From positions 362,458 to 426,457 of the forward strand of contig JAITMD010000005.1 in the NCBI GenBank assembly GCA_031277535.1: a DNA stretch of 64,000 nucleotides, read 5' to 3'. This document shows, piece by piece, positions 1 through 10,100 of the stretch. The position numbers and the translations under genes are program-made. The number at the start of each line of letters is the position of its first letter. Within the stretch, counting starts at the first letter, position 1. The DNA comes from Flavobacteriaceae bacterium. GTDB taxonomy: Bacteria > Bacteroidota > Bacteroidia > Flavobacteriales > Flavobacteriaceae. The notes under the pieces were generated by a model. That model saw only the letters and a program-made list of their open reading frames with translations. It did no database searches and had not been told where the DNA came from.

Positions 1-238
1 CGTACGACCTATTGTATTCAGTAATTTTCAATCTAAGTTTACTCCTATCAAAGATCTAATAGAACACGCTACAATTGTATCCTATTCTGATTCGACCAAG
101 GCTATTGTCAAAGCTTTTGACAATTCCAACCAGAGTCACCTGATTGTACAAAAGAACGGAGTCTATTTTGGCTATCTACACAAATCTGATATATTAGAAG
201 CTTATAGAAGTAGTTTGAAATCATTAATGATTGATTAA
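1..238 (+). CDS. C-terminus of a CBS-domain protein, possibly a ClC chloride channel (partial)
   Basis: An open frame enters from the left edge (codons start at base 2) and stops with TAA at 236-238, giving 78 residues. The part visible reads as the last CBS domain: a segment like PIKDLIEHATIVSYSDSTKA, then HLIVQKNGVYFGYLHKSDIL, then a helical tail. The pattern of a strand, a short loop and a helix with G-Y-L..SDI is typical of CBS modules. In Flavobacteriia such a terminal CBS pair often ends a ClC-type chloride channel, but MgtE-like transporters or KpsF-like proteins are also possible, and the identifying part lies outside the window. Partial because of the window edge, not broken. Confidence 0.55.
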   Translation, partial: VRPIVFSNFQSKFTPIKDLIEHATIVSYSDSTKAIVKAFDNSNQSHLIVQKNGVYFGYLHKSDILEAYRSSLKSLMID

Positions 239-243
239 CAACA

Positions 244-285
244 AATAAAAGACCTCTAACTATTTAAAGTTAGAGGTCTTTTATT
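244..285. terminator. Bidirectional terminator after the CBS-domain gene
   Basis: Arms at 244-260 and 269-285 are perfectly complementary (17 bp) around an 8-base loop. T-runs lie on both sides, so it can stop transcription in both directions. Confidence 0.8.
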
Positions 286-324
286 ATGTTTAAAACCATT
301 GGAATACTTCTGTTTTAAACATAA

Positions 325-352
325 AAAAAGACTACCCTTCGGATAGTCTTTC
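325..352 (-). terminator. Minus-strand terminator with no annotated upstream gene
   Basis: An 8-bp stem (AAAGACTA/TAGTCTTT) plus inner pairs is closed by a TTCG-type loop. The long T-run (seven) follows on the minus strand, so it fits a transcript coming from the right. No minus-strand protein gene lies between here and the hxlR gene. Confidence 0.55.
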
Positions 353-746
353 TCACAGCTAATTCATATATTTTCTCTCTTTGAAACAGAACAACAAAAC
401 AACAAACCAAATTCCTCTCTAAGTAGCCAGCTCAAAAGAAACTTTTAAAAATCTGCTTCAATAGTTCAATACACGAATCTAAAAATTGTTTTTTTTTATT
501 GCACTACAATATAAATCATAGTGACTTTCATTTTTTCCTTTGACAAATTTACAAATATAATTACTTCACCTTCTAATCTCACTCCATTATTTAACAAAGA
601 GTATCCTAAAAAGATACGACTACTATAACATAACCATCCTTTTTCACTACTTCGATTAGTAATATTACTAATAATATATTAAAAAAACAAATAAAATGAG
701 TTAATAGTAACCAACGAATATCTGTTTTTTATATATTTACATGTTA
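353..746. other. Intergenic spacer, about 390 bp, with possible minus-strand small transcript
   Basis: No protein gene of useful size is seen. On the minus strand, TATATTTG and TAAATTTG (both TAnnTTTG) lie around 550-560. A tiny frame of 11 codons lies at 496-531 (MKVTMIYIVVQ). A minus-strand terminator follows at 325-352. This would allow a roughly 200-nt transcript. The evidence is only the terminator and the -7-like words, in AT-rich DNA where such words occur by chance. Confidence 0.3.
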
Positions 747-771
747 CTATACAAAAGTATAGCTACTTTCG
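744..771 (+). promoter_or_regulatory. Promoter of the hxlR-cysE-cysK operon with an embedded inverted repeat
   Basis: A -7-like TACTTTCG lies at 764-771, 31 bases before the hxlR start codon, with a TTA (weak -33) at 744-746. Between them is CTATAC-AAAA-GTATAG at 747-762, a perfect 6-bp inverted repeat. Its sequence resembles TACTAT-type operators known for the HxlR-family regulator YodB. Its position between the promoter elements suggests autorepression. Confidence 0.5.
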
Positions 772-802
772 CTGACTAAATCAACTACCAATACACCAAC
801 TT

Positions 803-1189
803 ATGACATCAAAGCAGAAATTAGAACAGCTCAATTTAGAAGCAATTACTGAAACACTCAATTTACTAAAAGGTAAATGGCGTTTACAGATAATTACGGT
901 ATTGGCTCAACGAGAAGACTATCGCTTCAACGATCTTTTACAAAGTATTACAGGAATTGGTAGTAAAATGTTATCCACAGATTTAAAATGCTTAGAACAA
1001 CACGATATTATTACACGTACTATTCTTAGTGCTTCTCCTCTAATCATTTCTTATTCGCTAACAGATTACGGCAAAACCTTACATCAATTATTATTTGAAA
1101 TGTCAACTTGGGGAGGCAATCACCTCAAAAAACAAATAGAATCAAATACAGAAAACGAAATCAATCACTTCTTAACTATTACTATATAA
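803..1189 (+). CDS. HxlR-family winged-helix regulator
   Basis: 128 residues, the usual size for the family. The HxlR (PF01638) pattern is visible: LLKGKWRLQIITVL (helix 1), RFNDLLQSITGIGSKMLSTDLKCLE (recognition region) and the wing with YSLTDYGKTL. HxlR proteins bind DNA as dimers, and several respond to electrophiles or redox change through an N-terminal cysteine. Here the residue before the GKW motif is Leu, and the only Cys (in LKCLE) lies in the recognition helix area. Its stop codon is directly followed by the cysE ATG, so it is the first gene of the cysteine operon and probably controls it. The ligand is unknown. Confidence 0.85.
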   Translation: MTSKQKLEQLNLEAITETLNLLKGKWRLQIITVLAQREDYRFNDLLQSITGIGSKMLSTDLKCLEQHDIITRTILSASPLIISYSLTDYGKTLHQLLFEMSTWGGNHLKKQIESNTENEINHFLTITI

Positions 1190-2017
1190 ATGCAAAACGA
1201 CTTTATATCAGAATTACTAAAAAAGAATGAAGCTTCAGAAGCTTTCTTAGATAAAAAAAGAATTGAAGCTTACACAGATTCTTTATTCCATTTTTTATTT
1301 CAATTAGAAGATAAAAAATATAGCTCTGAACAAGCAATACGCATTCGTTTAGCGATTTTAAAAAATGAATTATTATCAATACTTTTTAATATCAACAACG
1401 ATGTTGAAAAATCACAACAAATTGCAGATGAGTTTTTCAATGCGTTACCTTTAATTTATCAGACCTTAAATACAGATGCAAAAGCTATTTTAGACAATGA
1501 CCCTGCTGCAACTTGCTTGCAAGAGATTCACATTGCCTATCCGGGTTTTTATGCCATCGCAATCTATCGCTTTGCCCATCAACTGCAATTGCAAAAAGTT
1601 ATCTTACTTCCTCGTATTTGGACAGAATATGCACATAATAAAACAGGAATCGATATTCATCCTGCAGCAACTATTGGGTCTCATTTCTGTATCGATCATG
1701 GAACTGGTATTGTAATTGGAGAAACATCTGTAATAGGAACTAATGTAAAAATATACCAAGGTGTAACACTTGGAGCCATTTCAGTTTCTAAAGATAAAGC
1801 TAATACACGTCGCCATCCTTACATAGAAGACAACGTTGTAATTTACTCAGGAGCTACCATATTAGGTGGAGATACGGTAATTGGACACGATACTGTTATT
1901 GGTGGAAACGTTTGGTTAACGCATAGTGTAAAACCGAATTCTATCATCTATAGCAAAAGTAAAAGTTACTCGAAAAATCAAGAGGTTTATCCAGAACCTA
2001 TCAATTTCGTCATATAA
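1190..2017 (+). CDS. cysE: Serine O-acetyltransferase
   Basis: 275 residues. It makes O-acetylserine from serine and acetyl-CoA, the first step of cysteine synthesis in the cytoplasm. The C-terminal half shows the left-handed beta-helix hexapeptide repeats: GIDIHPAATIGSHFCIDHG, then GIVIGETSVIGTNVKIYQG and VTLGA, then NVVIYSGATILGGDTVIG. The His-Pro and Asp-His of IDIHP and CIDHG match the catalytic site of SATs. The N-terminal helical part is the longer form common in Bacteroidota. The start abuts the hxlR stop without a gap, and cysK follows after 54 bases. Confident call. Confidence 0.93.
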   Translation: MQNDFISELLKKNEASEAFLDKKRIEAYTDSLFHFLFQLEDKKYSSEQAIRIRLAILKNELLSILFNINNDVEKSQQIADEFFNALPLIYQTLNTDAKAILDNDPAATCLQEIHIAYPGFYAIAIYRFAHQLQLQKVILLPRIWTEYAHNKTGIDIHPAATIGSHFCIDHGTGIVIGETSVIGTNVKIYQGVTLGAISVSKDKANTRRHPYIEDNVVIYSGATILGGDTVIGHDTVIGGNVWLTHSVKPNSIIYSKSKSYSKNQEVYPEPINFVI

Positions 2018-2067
2018 TAACAATAACCAATAACAATAACCAATAAAAATAACCAATAAAAATAAGT
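2016..2067. repeat. Four tandem copies of a 13-bp unit between cysE and cysK
   Basis: Units AATAACAATAACC, AATAACAATAACC, AATAAAAATAACC and AATAAAAATAAGT follow each other exactly, starting inside the cysE stop codon and ending 4 bases before the cysK ATG. Copy number could vary by slippage and change the leader length of cysK. Confidence 0.85.
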
Positions 2068-2071
2068 AATC

Positions 2072-3007
2072 ATGAAAGTAAACAATGTATTACAAGTCAT
2101 TGGAAACACTCCTCACATCAAATTAAATAGAGTTTTTCCACAAGATATTAATGTATATATCAAATTAGAAAAACAAAACCCTGGAGGTAGTCTAAAAGAC
2201 CGTATTGCCTTAGCAATGATTGAAGAGGCTGAAGCTAAGGGACTAATCAACAAAGAAACAACAATTATAGAACCTACTTCTGGAAACACAGGTGTTGGTT
2301 TAGCTATGGTTTGTGCAGTCAAAGGGTATAAACTTATCTTAGTAATGCCTGAATCAATGAGTATTGAACGAAGAAAGCTTATGTCTGCTTATGGTGCAAA
2401 ATTTGTGCTTACTCCAAAAGAATTAGGAACAGCTGGTTCTGTTGCCAAAGCAACTGAATTAGCAGAAAGCATGGATAATGCTTGGGTACCTCAACAATTC
2501 AACAATATGGCAAACCCTGAAATACACCGTAAAACAACTGCCTTGGAAATTATTAATGACTTTCCAGAAGGTATTGATTACTTAATTACAGGAGTAGGAA
2601 CAGGTGGACATATTACAGGAGTAGCAGAAGTATTAAAAGAACGCTTTCCACAACTTAAAGTATATGCTGTAGAACCTGCCAATTCTCCAGTTTTAAGTGG
2701 AGGAAAACCAGGCCCTCACCCCTTACAAGGAATTGGAGCAGGATTTATTCCAAAAGTAGTAAACACTGCTATTTTTGATGGTATCATTACAATCGAAAAA
2801 GAAGAAGCATACGAATACACCAATCGCATTGCGCAAGAAGAAGGAATATTAGCAGGAGTATCTACTGGAACTTCTTTAGCTGCCATTGCAAAACAATTAC
2901 CTTCCATACCTAAAGGTTCTACAATATTGACTTTCAACTATGATACAGGAGAAAGATATTGGTCTGTACCTGACTTGTTTGATGAAAAAGCTGCAGAAAT
3001 TAAATAA
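2072..3007 (+). CDS. cysK: Cysteine synthase A (O-acetylserine sulfhydrylase)
   Basis: 311 residues. This PLP enzyme makes cysteine from O-acetylserine and sulfide. The PLP lysine is K42 in GGSLKDR, and the substrate loop TSGNTG lies at 69-74. The PLP-phosphate loop [10 protein letters not shown] and the [16 protein letters not shown] stretch are of CysK type, which favours CysK over CysM. It pairs with the adjacent cysE, the enzyme it binds in the cysteine synthase complex of other bacteria. The C-terminus is complete, and a strong terminator follows four bases after the stop. Confidence 0.92.
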   Translation: MKVNNVLQVIGNTPHIKLNRVFPQDINVYIKLEKQNPGGSLKDRIALAMIEEAEAKGLINKETTIIEPTSGNTGVGLAMVCAVKGYKLILVMPESMSIERRKLMSAYGAKFVLTPKELGTAGSVAKATELAESMDNAWVPQQFNNMANPEIHRKTTALEIINDFPEGIDYLITGVGTGGHITGVAEVLKERFPQLKVYAVEPANSPVLSGGKPGPHPLQGIGAGFIPKVVNTAIFDGIITIEKEEAYEYTNRIAQEEGILAGVSTGTSLAAIAKQLPSIPKGSTILTFNYDTGERYWSVPDLFDEKAAEIK

Positions 3008-3010
3008 ATC

Positions 3011-3047
3011 AAAACCGAGAGATAGTAATTATCTCTCGGTTTTTTTC
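3011..3047 (+). terminator. Terminator of the cysteine operon
   Basis: Stem AAAACCGAGAGATA / TATCTCTCGGTTTT with a 5-base loop, followed by a T-run. Confidence 0.9.
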
Positions 3048-4142
3048 TACCCCCTACTTCTACTCTCTTCAAAATCTATTGTTTACATAAAAATAACTAT
3101 CTATTTTTTTTCTATAAACAAGAAATATTTCATTCATTAAACTCTTTTTTTGAGATATAAACTCCTTTTTTTTTCTTTATAGCATCCTTTTTCATTGTTT
3201 TTAGGTTCAAACACAAAAAAAATATTATTTTTTTTTAAACGAAAAATATATCAAATAATTAAAATACAACTACTTACAAAAATAGTTTTATTTTTCCTTT
3301 GAAATAGAACAGTCTTTAATCCCAGTAAAATAGGGACTTCTTTTAGAATCCTTGGACACTTCGTGGACAATACCTCGATAATGCTGGAGTAGAGCACCTG
3401 TTTGTCCAACAATTGTCCTCTTACTGACCACCTATTGTCCTTTGATTAGATACTAACAATAGAATTACCTTACAATAAAAATAATATCAAATTAATTGAA
3501 AAATGGAAAGCATTACATTTAAAGAACAACTCCTTAATGGCAACCTTTTTATCAAATCCAAAAGAGTGTAATAATACAACTTAGACAACGATGAGAATTA
3601 ATCAGATGGTTAAGCAATACTAAAATACAAGGAGAGCAAACAATCTTTTTCTACCTTCCTAAGAATATCAGATATGATAAAAAACACAAAAGCTATTAAA
3701 GAGAATGATAGCTATTAGTAAGCAATTCTTCTATTAGAATAGAATGATGCAAAGCAGCATTAGTTTCTTCAAACTAAATAACAAAATCCTATACGTTAAT
3801 AAAATCCAAGAATAATGTTTCAAGAATGAAGCAATAAAATTATTCCATACAATTATTGCTAAACCTCCCACCTATTATACACCACATTATTACCTAAAAC
3901 TCCATTTTACCTTCCAAATACACAAGTCAATTTTGCGACTATTTGTTAAATTTTGTTTTTTGTTAAGTTAAAATGCGAATTAATAATACTGAACATTCTG
4001 CCTATTTTTTATAGTATTCTACTTTTTAAAAGTAAACATTAAGTTAATATTGCTTATCAAAAATATAAATTTTAAACATTATAACTGCTTTATGTCATTT
4101 TTGACACAATTTTTGTTGTTTTTAGGTTGTAGAAATTAAAAT
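3048..4142. other. Long gene-free spacer with repeats and decayed sequence
   Basis: No convincing gene. Three things are visible. First, 3354-3440 is less AT-rich and holds five GGACA or TGTCC words. Second, 3503-3571 encodes a 22-residue frame (MESITFKEQLLNGNLFIKSK...), and a second coherent stretch near 3630-3710 reads KIQGEQTIFFYLPKNIRYD. These look like pieces of a decayed gene that I cannot identify. Third, the last 300 bases are AT-rich promoter-type DNA leading to the adhesin gene. Confidence 0.5.
3354..3440. repeat. Cluster of GGACA/TGTCC words with hairpin potential
   Basis: GGACA at 3354 and TGGACAA at 3364-3370 face TTGTCCA at 3402-3408, TTGTCC at 3413-3418 and TTGTCC at 3435-3440. 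The inner pair forms a 7-bp stem. This is the least AT-rich part of the spacer. Confidence 0.45.
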
Positions 4143-4150
4143 TACTTTAG
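4143..4150 (+). promoter_or_regulatory. -7-like element of the adhesin gene
   Basis: TACTTTAG lies 33 bases before the start codon. TTG words lie upstream at 4116 and 4127 but at imperfect spacing, so only the -7 part is suggested. Confidence 0.35.
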
Positions 4151-4182
4151 CTGTAATTAGAAAAACAAAATAACTACGATTT

Positions 4183-7100
4183 ATGAACAAGCAAAACAAA
4201 CTTTTAGTATTGTTTTGTATTTTATCTATTGGTGCATTTGCCTTCACCCTGCAAAATACCTTTGATGAATACAGGACAATAATTAAGAATTACTTTGCCA
4301 ATGAGGTAGCGTTCAATACAAGTAATTGTATAGCACCTACTGATTTAAAAAGCAAAGATATTCACACCCTTGATTTTACTATTTATTGGCAAGATCAAAA
4401 CAATATTGAATGGCAATATTATGTGCAACCTTTAGGTGGGCCTTTGCCTGATAACACAAAGGCTACAACCACGCAGTCTACAAGTCACATGATTACTGTA
4501 GATAATTTAGGTAATACGATTACTTCAAATACAGTTTACGAGTTTTATGTAAGATCTAAATGTGCAACTGGATATAGTGATTGGGTTGGACCTGTAACAT
4601 TACAAACGAAGTGTTCTCCAATAAACACTTTACCTTTTACTGAAACATTTGACACAACTACTAATAGTGGAGTAACTCCTCCATTGTTACAATCTAATAC
4701 AATAGCTTGTTGGACAACTGTTACTGCTCTAAAGGAGTACACTCAATTATCAGGAGCAAGTAAAGTGTGGAAAATACAAAGTAACGAAGCCTATTATACC
4801 AAATCATCAGGAAGTAATGATTGGTTAATTTCACCTACTTTTCAGTTACAAGCAGGAAAATTGTATGAACTTAGTTATGACTATAAAACAGGAAGTTACG
4901 ATGCTACCTATGAAATAATGTTATCGCAAAACGGAACAGATATTAGTCAATTTACTACACCTCCATTACAAGTAAAAACGACTAAAACCAGTACTAATTA
5001 TACAAATGAAAGACATTATATTAATGGTAATTTAGGAAGTATAAATATTGGGTGGCATGTTATCACAGATGACTTTGCTCGTTTATATCTAAACAACGTA
5101 GTGATTAAAGAAGTTAATTGTGCTTCACCTACTAATATCAATGTATTTGATATAGGTACTACAGATGCTAAAATCAGTTTTACTGAGAATGGAAATAAAA
5201 ACTGGGAATACTATGTTACTCCTTTGGGTGCTGGTAGTCCTACTGGTTCTGGTTCAATAACTACAACTTCTACAATAACTATTACTCGCACAAATGCGAA
5301 TGGGAATAATCTGCAACCTAATACAAATTATTCTTTCTATATACGCTCAAATTGTGGAGGAGGAAAAACAGAAGCTTGGATTGGACCTATTAACTTTAGA
5401 ACATTATGTGGCCCACAAGCCATTCCTTACTTCTATGGATTTAATTCAGATGAAGATTTTTCTTGTTGGAAAGTAGTAGACAACAATAATGATTTTGATG
5501 GGTATAGTAGAAAATGGCTTCCTTCAAAACAAGAATTCTATGAAGGAAATCAAGCGATGTTGTATAATCACTATGAGGGACCTCATGATGATTACTTAAT
5601 TACTCCGTCTTTTGATTTAGATGCTACTAAAAAATATCGTTTAAAATTCCACTATAAAACGGGATCAAACAGAGGTACATATAGCCTTAAAATGGCCAAA
5701 AATGGTGCTGAAATAAACAATTTCAAAACAACATTATTAACTAAAAAGAATATTTCAGTTAATATTTGGACAGAAGAAAAAGTAATCATTTCTGGTGTTA
5801 GTGGAATAGTGAATTTTGCTTTCCATGAAGATGGTGGAATTGGATCAAGCGGAATGTATGTAGATAATTTCTTCTTAGAAGAAATTGGATGTACAGACCC
5901 TACAGAATTAAAAGTTACAGCTATCGAAAGTGGTGCTGCAACACTTTCATGGGTAGATCCACACGGAACTACTTGGGAATATTTTGTACAGCCTTACGGT
6001 AGAGGTCTTCCTAAAAAAGCAGGAACAATTACTTCTACTAAAACTGCTAAAGTAACTACAGATTATAGAGGTAGAGCCTTAGAGCCAAATAGTGTTTATG
6101 ATTATTATGTACGCACAATTTGTGGAAACGGCGTTACAAGTGATTGGACAGGACCTGTTGCATTTACTACAGGTTGTTCTTCTCTAAACTTACCATTATG
6201 GGAAGGATTCAACTCTGGATCGCCTACTATCAATTGTTGGACAATTGTAGATGGAAATGGTGATGTTAATGGTTCAGGAGATGGAAAGTGGAGAAAAAAA
6301 GACAGTGGTATGTATGAAGGAAACGGTGTAATGTCGTTTGTGGTTTACGATTATGTTGATGCTGTTAATTCAGACGATTGGTTAATTACGCCTACTTTAA
6401 ACTTAACTGCGGGAAAAACATATCGTTTAAAATATCGTTACTCAGGATCTCACTATTCATCTCAAGGGAATAAAAACGCTAAATTTGATGTAGTGGCATC
6501 AACAAAAGGAACAGATCCAAAGGACTTTACTACTTTCTTATTGGCTGATCAGGATTATAAAACATCAGGATACCAACAGAAAACCATTTTTATTACAGGT
6601 ATGTCTGGGCAGGTTAACTTTGCTTGGCATGCAAAAGGTACAGGAAGTATAAATCTTTCAATAGATGATGTTACCATAGAAGAAGTGGTTGGATGTAATG
6701 AACCTACAGATTTAGGTGTTGATAAAATTGAGAAAGACAATGCAAACTTATTCTGGTTAGATAACAGCAATGGGAAAAACTGGGAGTACTATGTGCAGCA
6801 AAAAGGAAATAGTAAACCTAAAACTACAGATAGTGGAGTTAAAACATCAAGCAAAACGACAAATAAAGCAACTAAGGATGCAAAAGGTAATCCTTTAAAA
6901 TCAAATACTGATTATGAGTTTTATGTTCGTACTGTATGTGGAAACGGACAAAATAGTATTTGGACTGGGCCATTTGTATTTATCACTACATGTGATGTAT
7001 ACTCTACACCTTATTTTGACGGTTTAAATACAGACACAGGGTCTGATAGATGTTGGGAACTAACTAAATTGGATAAATCTTTTTATGCAAATACATGGGA

Positions 7101-10100
7101 TGTTATTGGTAGTAATATGTATGAAGGTGATCAAGTATTGAAATACAATAAATACGCCTTTGGAGATCCTGGTAAGGCTGATGCTTGGGCAATAACTCCA
7201 GCTATCAAAACAACAACAGATACTTATGTATTAAAATATCACTATAAAACAGATGTAGAAAATAACAACTCATTCGAAGTTAAATTAGCGTCTAAAGGTA
7301 CAGCTCCTACTGACTTTACAACTACATTGGTAGCTGAAAGAATATATAAAGGAGAAGTTTATAAAGAAGAAGTTGCCTTCTTCACAGGAGTTAATGGTAC
7401 TGTAAATATAGGTTGGCATGCTACTTCGGAATTAGCTTCTACGATTTATATTGACAATATTAGAGTTCAAAAAGTAGAGAATTGTGCTGAACCTTATGCG
7501 TTAAACATTTCTAACACCTCTGCTACAGGTTTTGATGTTGCATGGAAACAGTTTGGAACAGTAGCTGCATGGGAAGTTATAGTTGTAAAAGCTGGTGAAA
7601 AACCAACAGCTACACCAATCGTTACCAAAACAGTAACAGGAACTCCAGCTACTACCATAACAGGTTTGACTGCAGGAAAAGCTTATTCTGTCTATATTCG
7701 CTCTAAATGTTCAACTACTGATTCGAAATACAGTGAGTGGTCTGGAGCACAAGATGCAATTACTTTGTCTACGGCAAACGATAACTGTTCTGGAGCAATT
7801 AATTTACCAGTAAACTCAAACAGTGAGTGTAGACAAACAGTTAATGGAACATTTTTAGGTACAACAAATAGTACAGTAGATATTCCAACTTGCCATAGTA
7901 ATACGGGATTAAAAAATGATGTATGGTATGAATTTACAGCGACAGCGACACAACATACTTTGTCTATTTTTAATGCAAAATCATTGACTTTAGCCAAGAT
8001 TCCGAAAATTAATGGCGCGTTGTATGATTCTAATTGCAATAATTTAACTGCAACAGCTCTTCAATGTTTTACATATGATGTAGAAACTGCAAAAAATTAT
8101 ATTGCATTCAACAATTTGACTATTGGTAACAAATACCTTGTTCGTTTAGGTTTAGAAAATAAAACAACAGAAACAAACATTGTTTACAATCTATGTTTAG
8201 GTACACCAAGCAGTATTCTTGTAAGCGAAGCAGGTACAAAATATACGGTAGAGAAATTAATTAACGATGTGTTAGTTAAATCAAACTGTGACTTAGTATC
8301 TAATATAAAATGGGTTACTGGAACTAACTTTGGTGAAAATAATGGTATTGGTTATTTTAACTCAAACAATACTTCTTTCAAATTCAACGAAGGAATTATA
8401 TTAGCCAATAATGGTGTTAAATACGCTGAAGGTCCAAACCAAAAAGACCAAGGAACAGACACTAAACAGTGGAAAGGAGACAATGATTTACAAACTATAT
8501 TGCATTTGAATGAAAGATATGAAGGAAACTACAATGCAACAGCTATAGAGTTTGATTTCACTCCTGTGGTAGACTCTTTGAAGTTTGATTTTATCTTTGC
8601 TTCTAATGAATATGGAGATTTCCAATGTGGGGTATCGGATGTCTTTGCTTTCTTCTTGACAGATTTAACAACAGATGACATGACGAACTTAGCGGTTGTT
8701 CCAAATACAAGTACGCCTGTATCAGTAACGACAATTAGAGATCGTAAATATGCGCCAACGCAAATGTGTGGAAGTTCAAATGAAGAGTATTTTGATCGTT
8801 TGTTTGGATTGCATGGTGAATTACCTGCAACAAGTCCAACTAACTTTACAGGGATGACAGTTCCTATGACGGCTAAATCTAAAGTAATTCCTGGTAGAAA
8901 ATACCACATTAAAATGGTTATTGCAGATTATGCAGATACTCGTGGAAGTTCGGCAATCTTCTTGAAAGCAGGAAGTTTTAATATTGGAAATCTTGACTTA
9001 GGACAAGACTTAACAGTAGAGAATGGTACTGCTATTTGTTATGAAGAAACAAGAACAATACAATCTGGAATTGATGCGAATGTAGAAGGAGTAGTTATTA
9101 ATTGGTTTAAAGATGGAAAAGCAATTAATGGAGCAAATAAAGCTACTTTAGATGTAAAAGAAGCAGGAACATATAAAGTTGTTGCTAAATATGGTGAAGT
9201 AAAATGTGAAGTGTTTGGAGAAATTAAAGTAGAAATGTTCCCTACAATTCACGATATTGTACAAAAACCAGCAACTATTGAAGTATGTAGAAATGTGATT
9301 GGTGGTACACAAATTATTGACTTAACTCAAGTAGAAGAAGCTATGTTCAAGAGAACTACAAAAGCGAACTACAAAACAACTTATTATGTTGGAGCAAAAG
9401 ATGGTCAAAAAATTGTTGATCCAGCTAAATACCAATCAGATAATAAAACAAAAGAGATCTTTATCTTGGTAGAAGATATTAGAACAGGATGTACAGAATA
9501 CTTTAGCTTCCAAACAAAAGCAGTACAAGGTACCACTCCAACTAAACCACAAGATGTAATAGCTTGTGATAGTTATGTTCTTCCTTCAATAAAAACAAAT
9601 GAGAAATACTTTAGTCAAGCAGGAGGAAAAGGAACTTCTTTTGAAGTAGGAGCAGTCTTAAAAGCTGGAAACTATACATTGTATTTATTATCTGACAATG
9701 GTAATGGTTGTTATGAAGAGGTTTCGTTCTCTATAAAAATAACAGAAAAGCCAAGATTACAAGAAGTTGAAGATATTGCATTAGAATGTTCCTATTATAC
9801 TTTGCCAAATCTATTAGCTAATAACAAATACTTTGTAAAAGTTAATGGTAAACTAATTGAAGTAAAGGCAGGAACTACAATCTATGAATCTGGAACCGTA
9901 GTTTATGTGGTAGCTGAATCACCAGATGCAGTATGTAAAGAAGAAACGAGCTTTACGATTACTTATTTGGATTGTCCAATACCAAAAGGGTTCTCTCCTA
10001 ATGGAGATGGAATCAATGACAGATTTGATTTAAGTAGCCATGGAGTAAGTAGTTTAAAAATATTCAATAGAAATGGTGTAAATGTTTATTCATTCGACAG

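Noticed and set aside
3503..3571. 22-codon frame as a small gene
   Set aside because: No promoter, terminator or neighbour supports it, and adjacent DNA continues in a protein-like way in other frames, which suggests decay.
8529..8909. 126-codon minus-strand frame inside the adhesin gene
   Set aside because: It is antisense to the anchor L domain of the adhesin, with no promoter or homologous motif.
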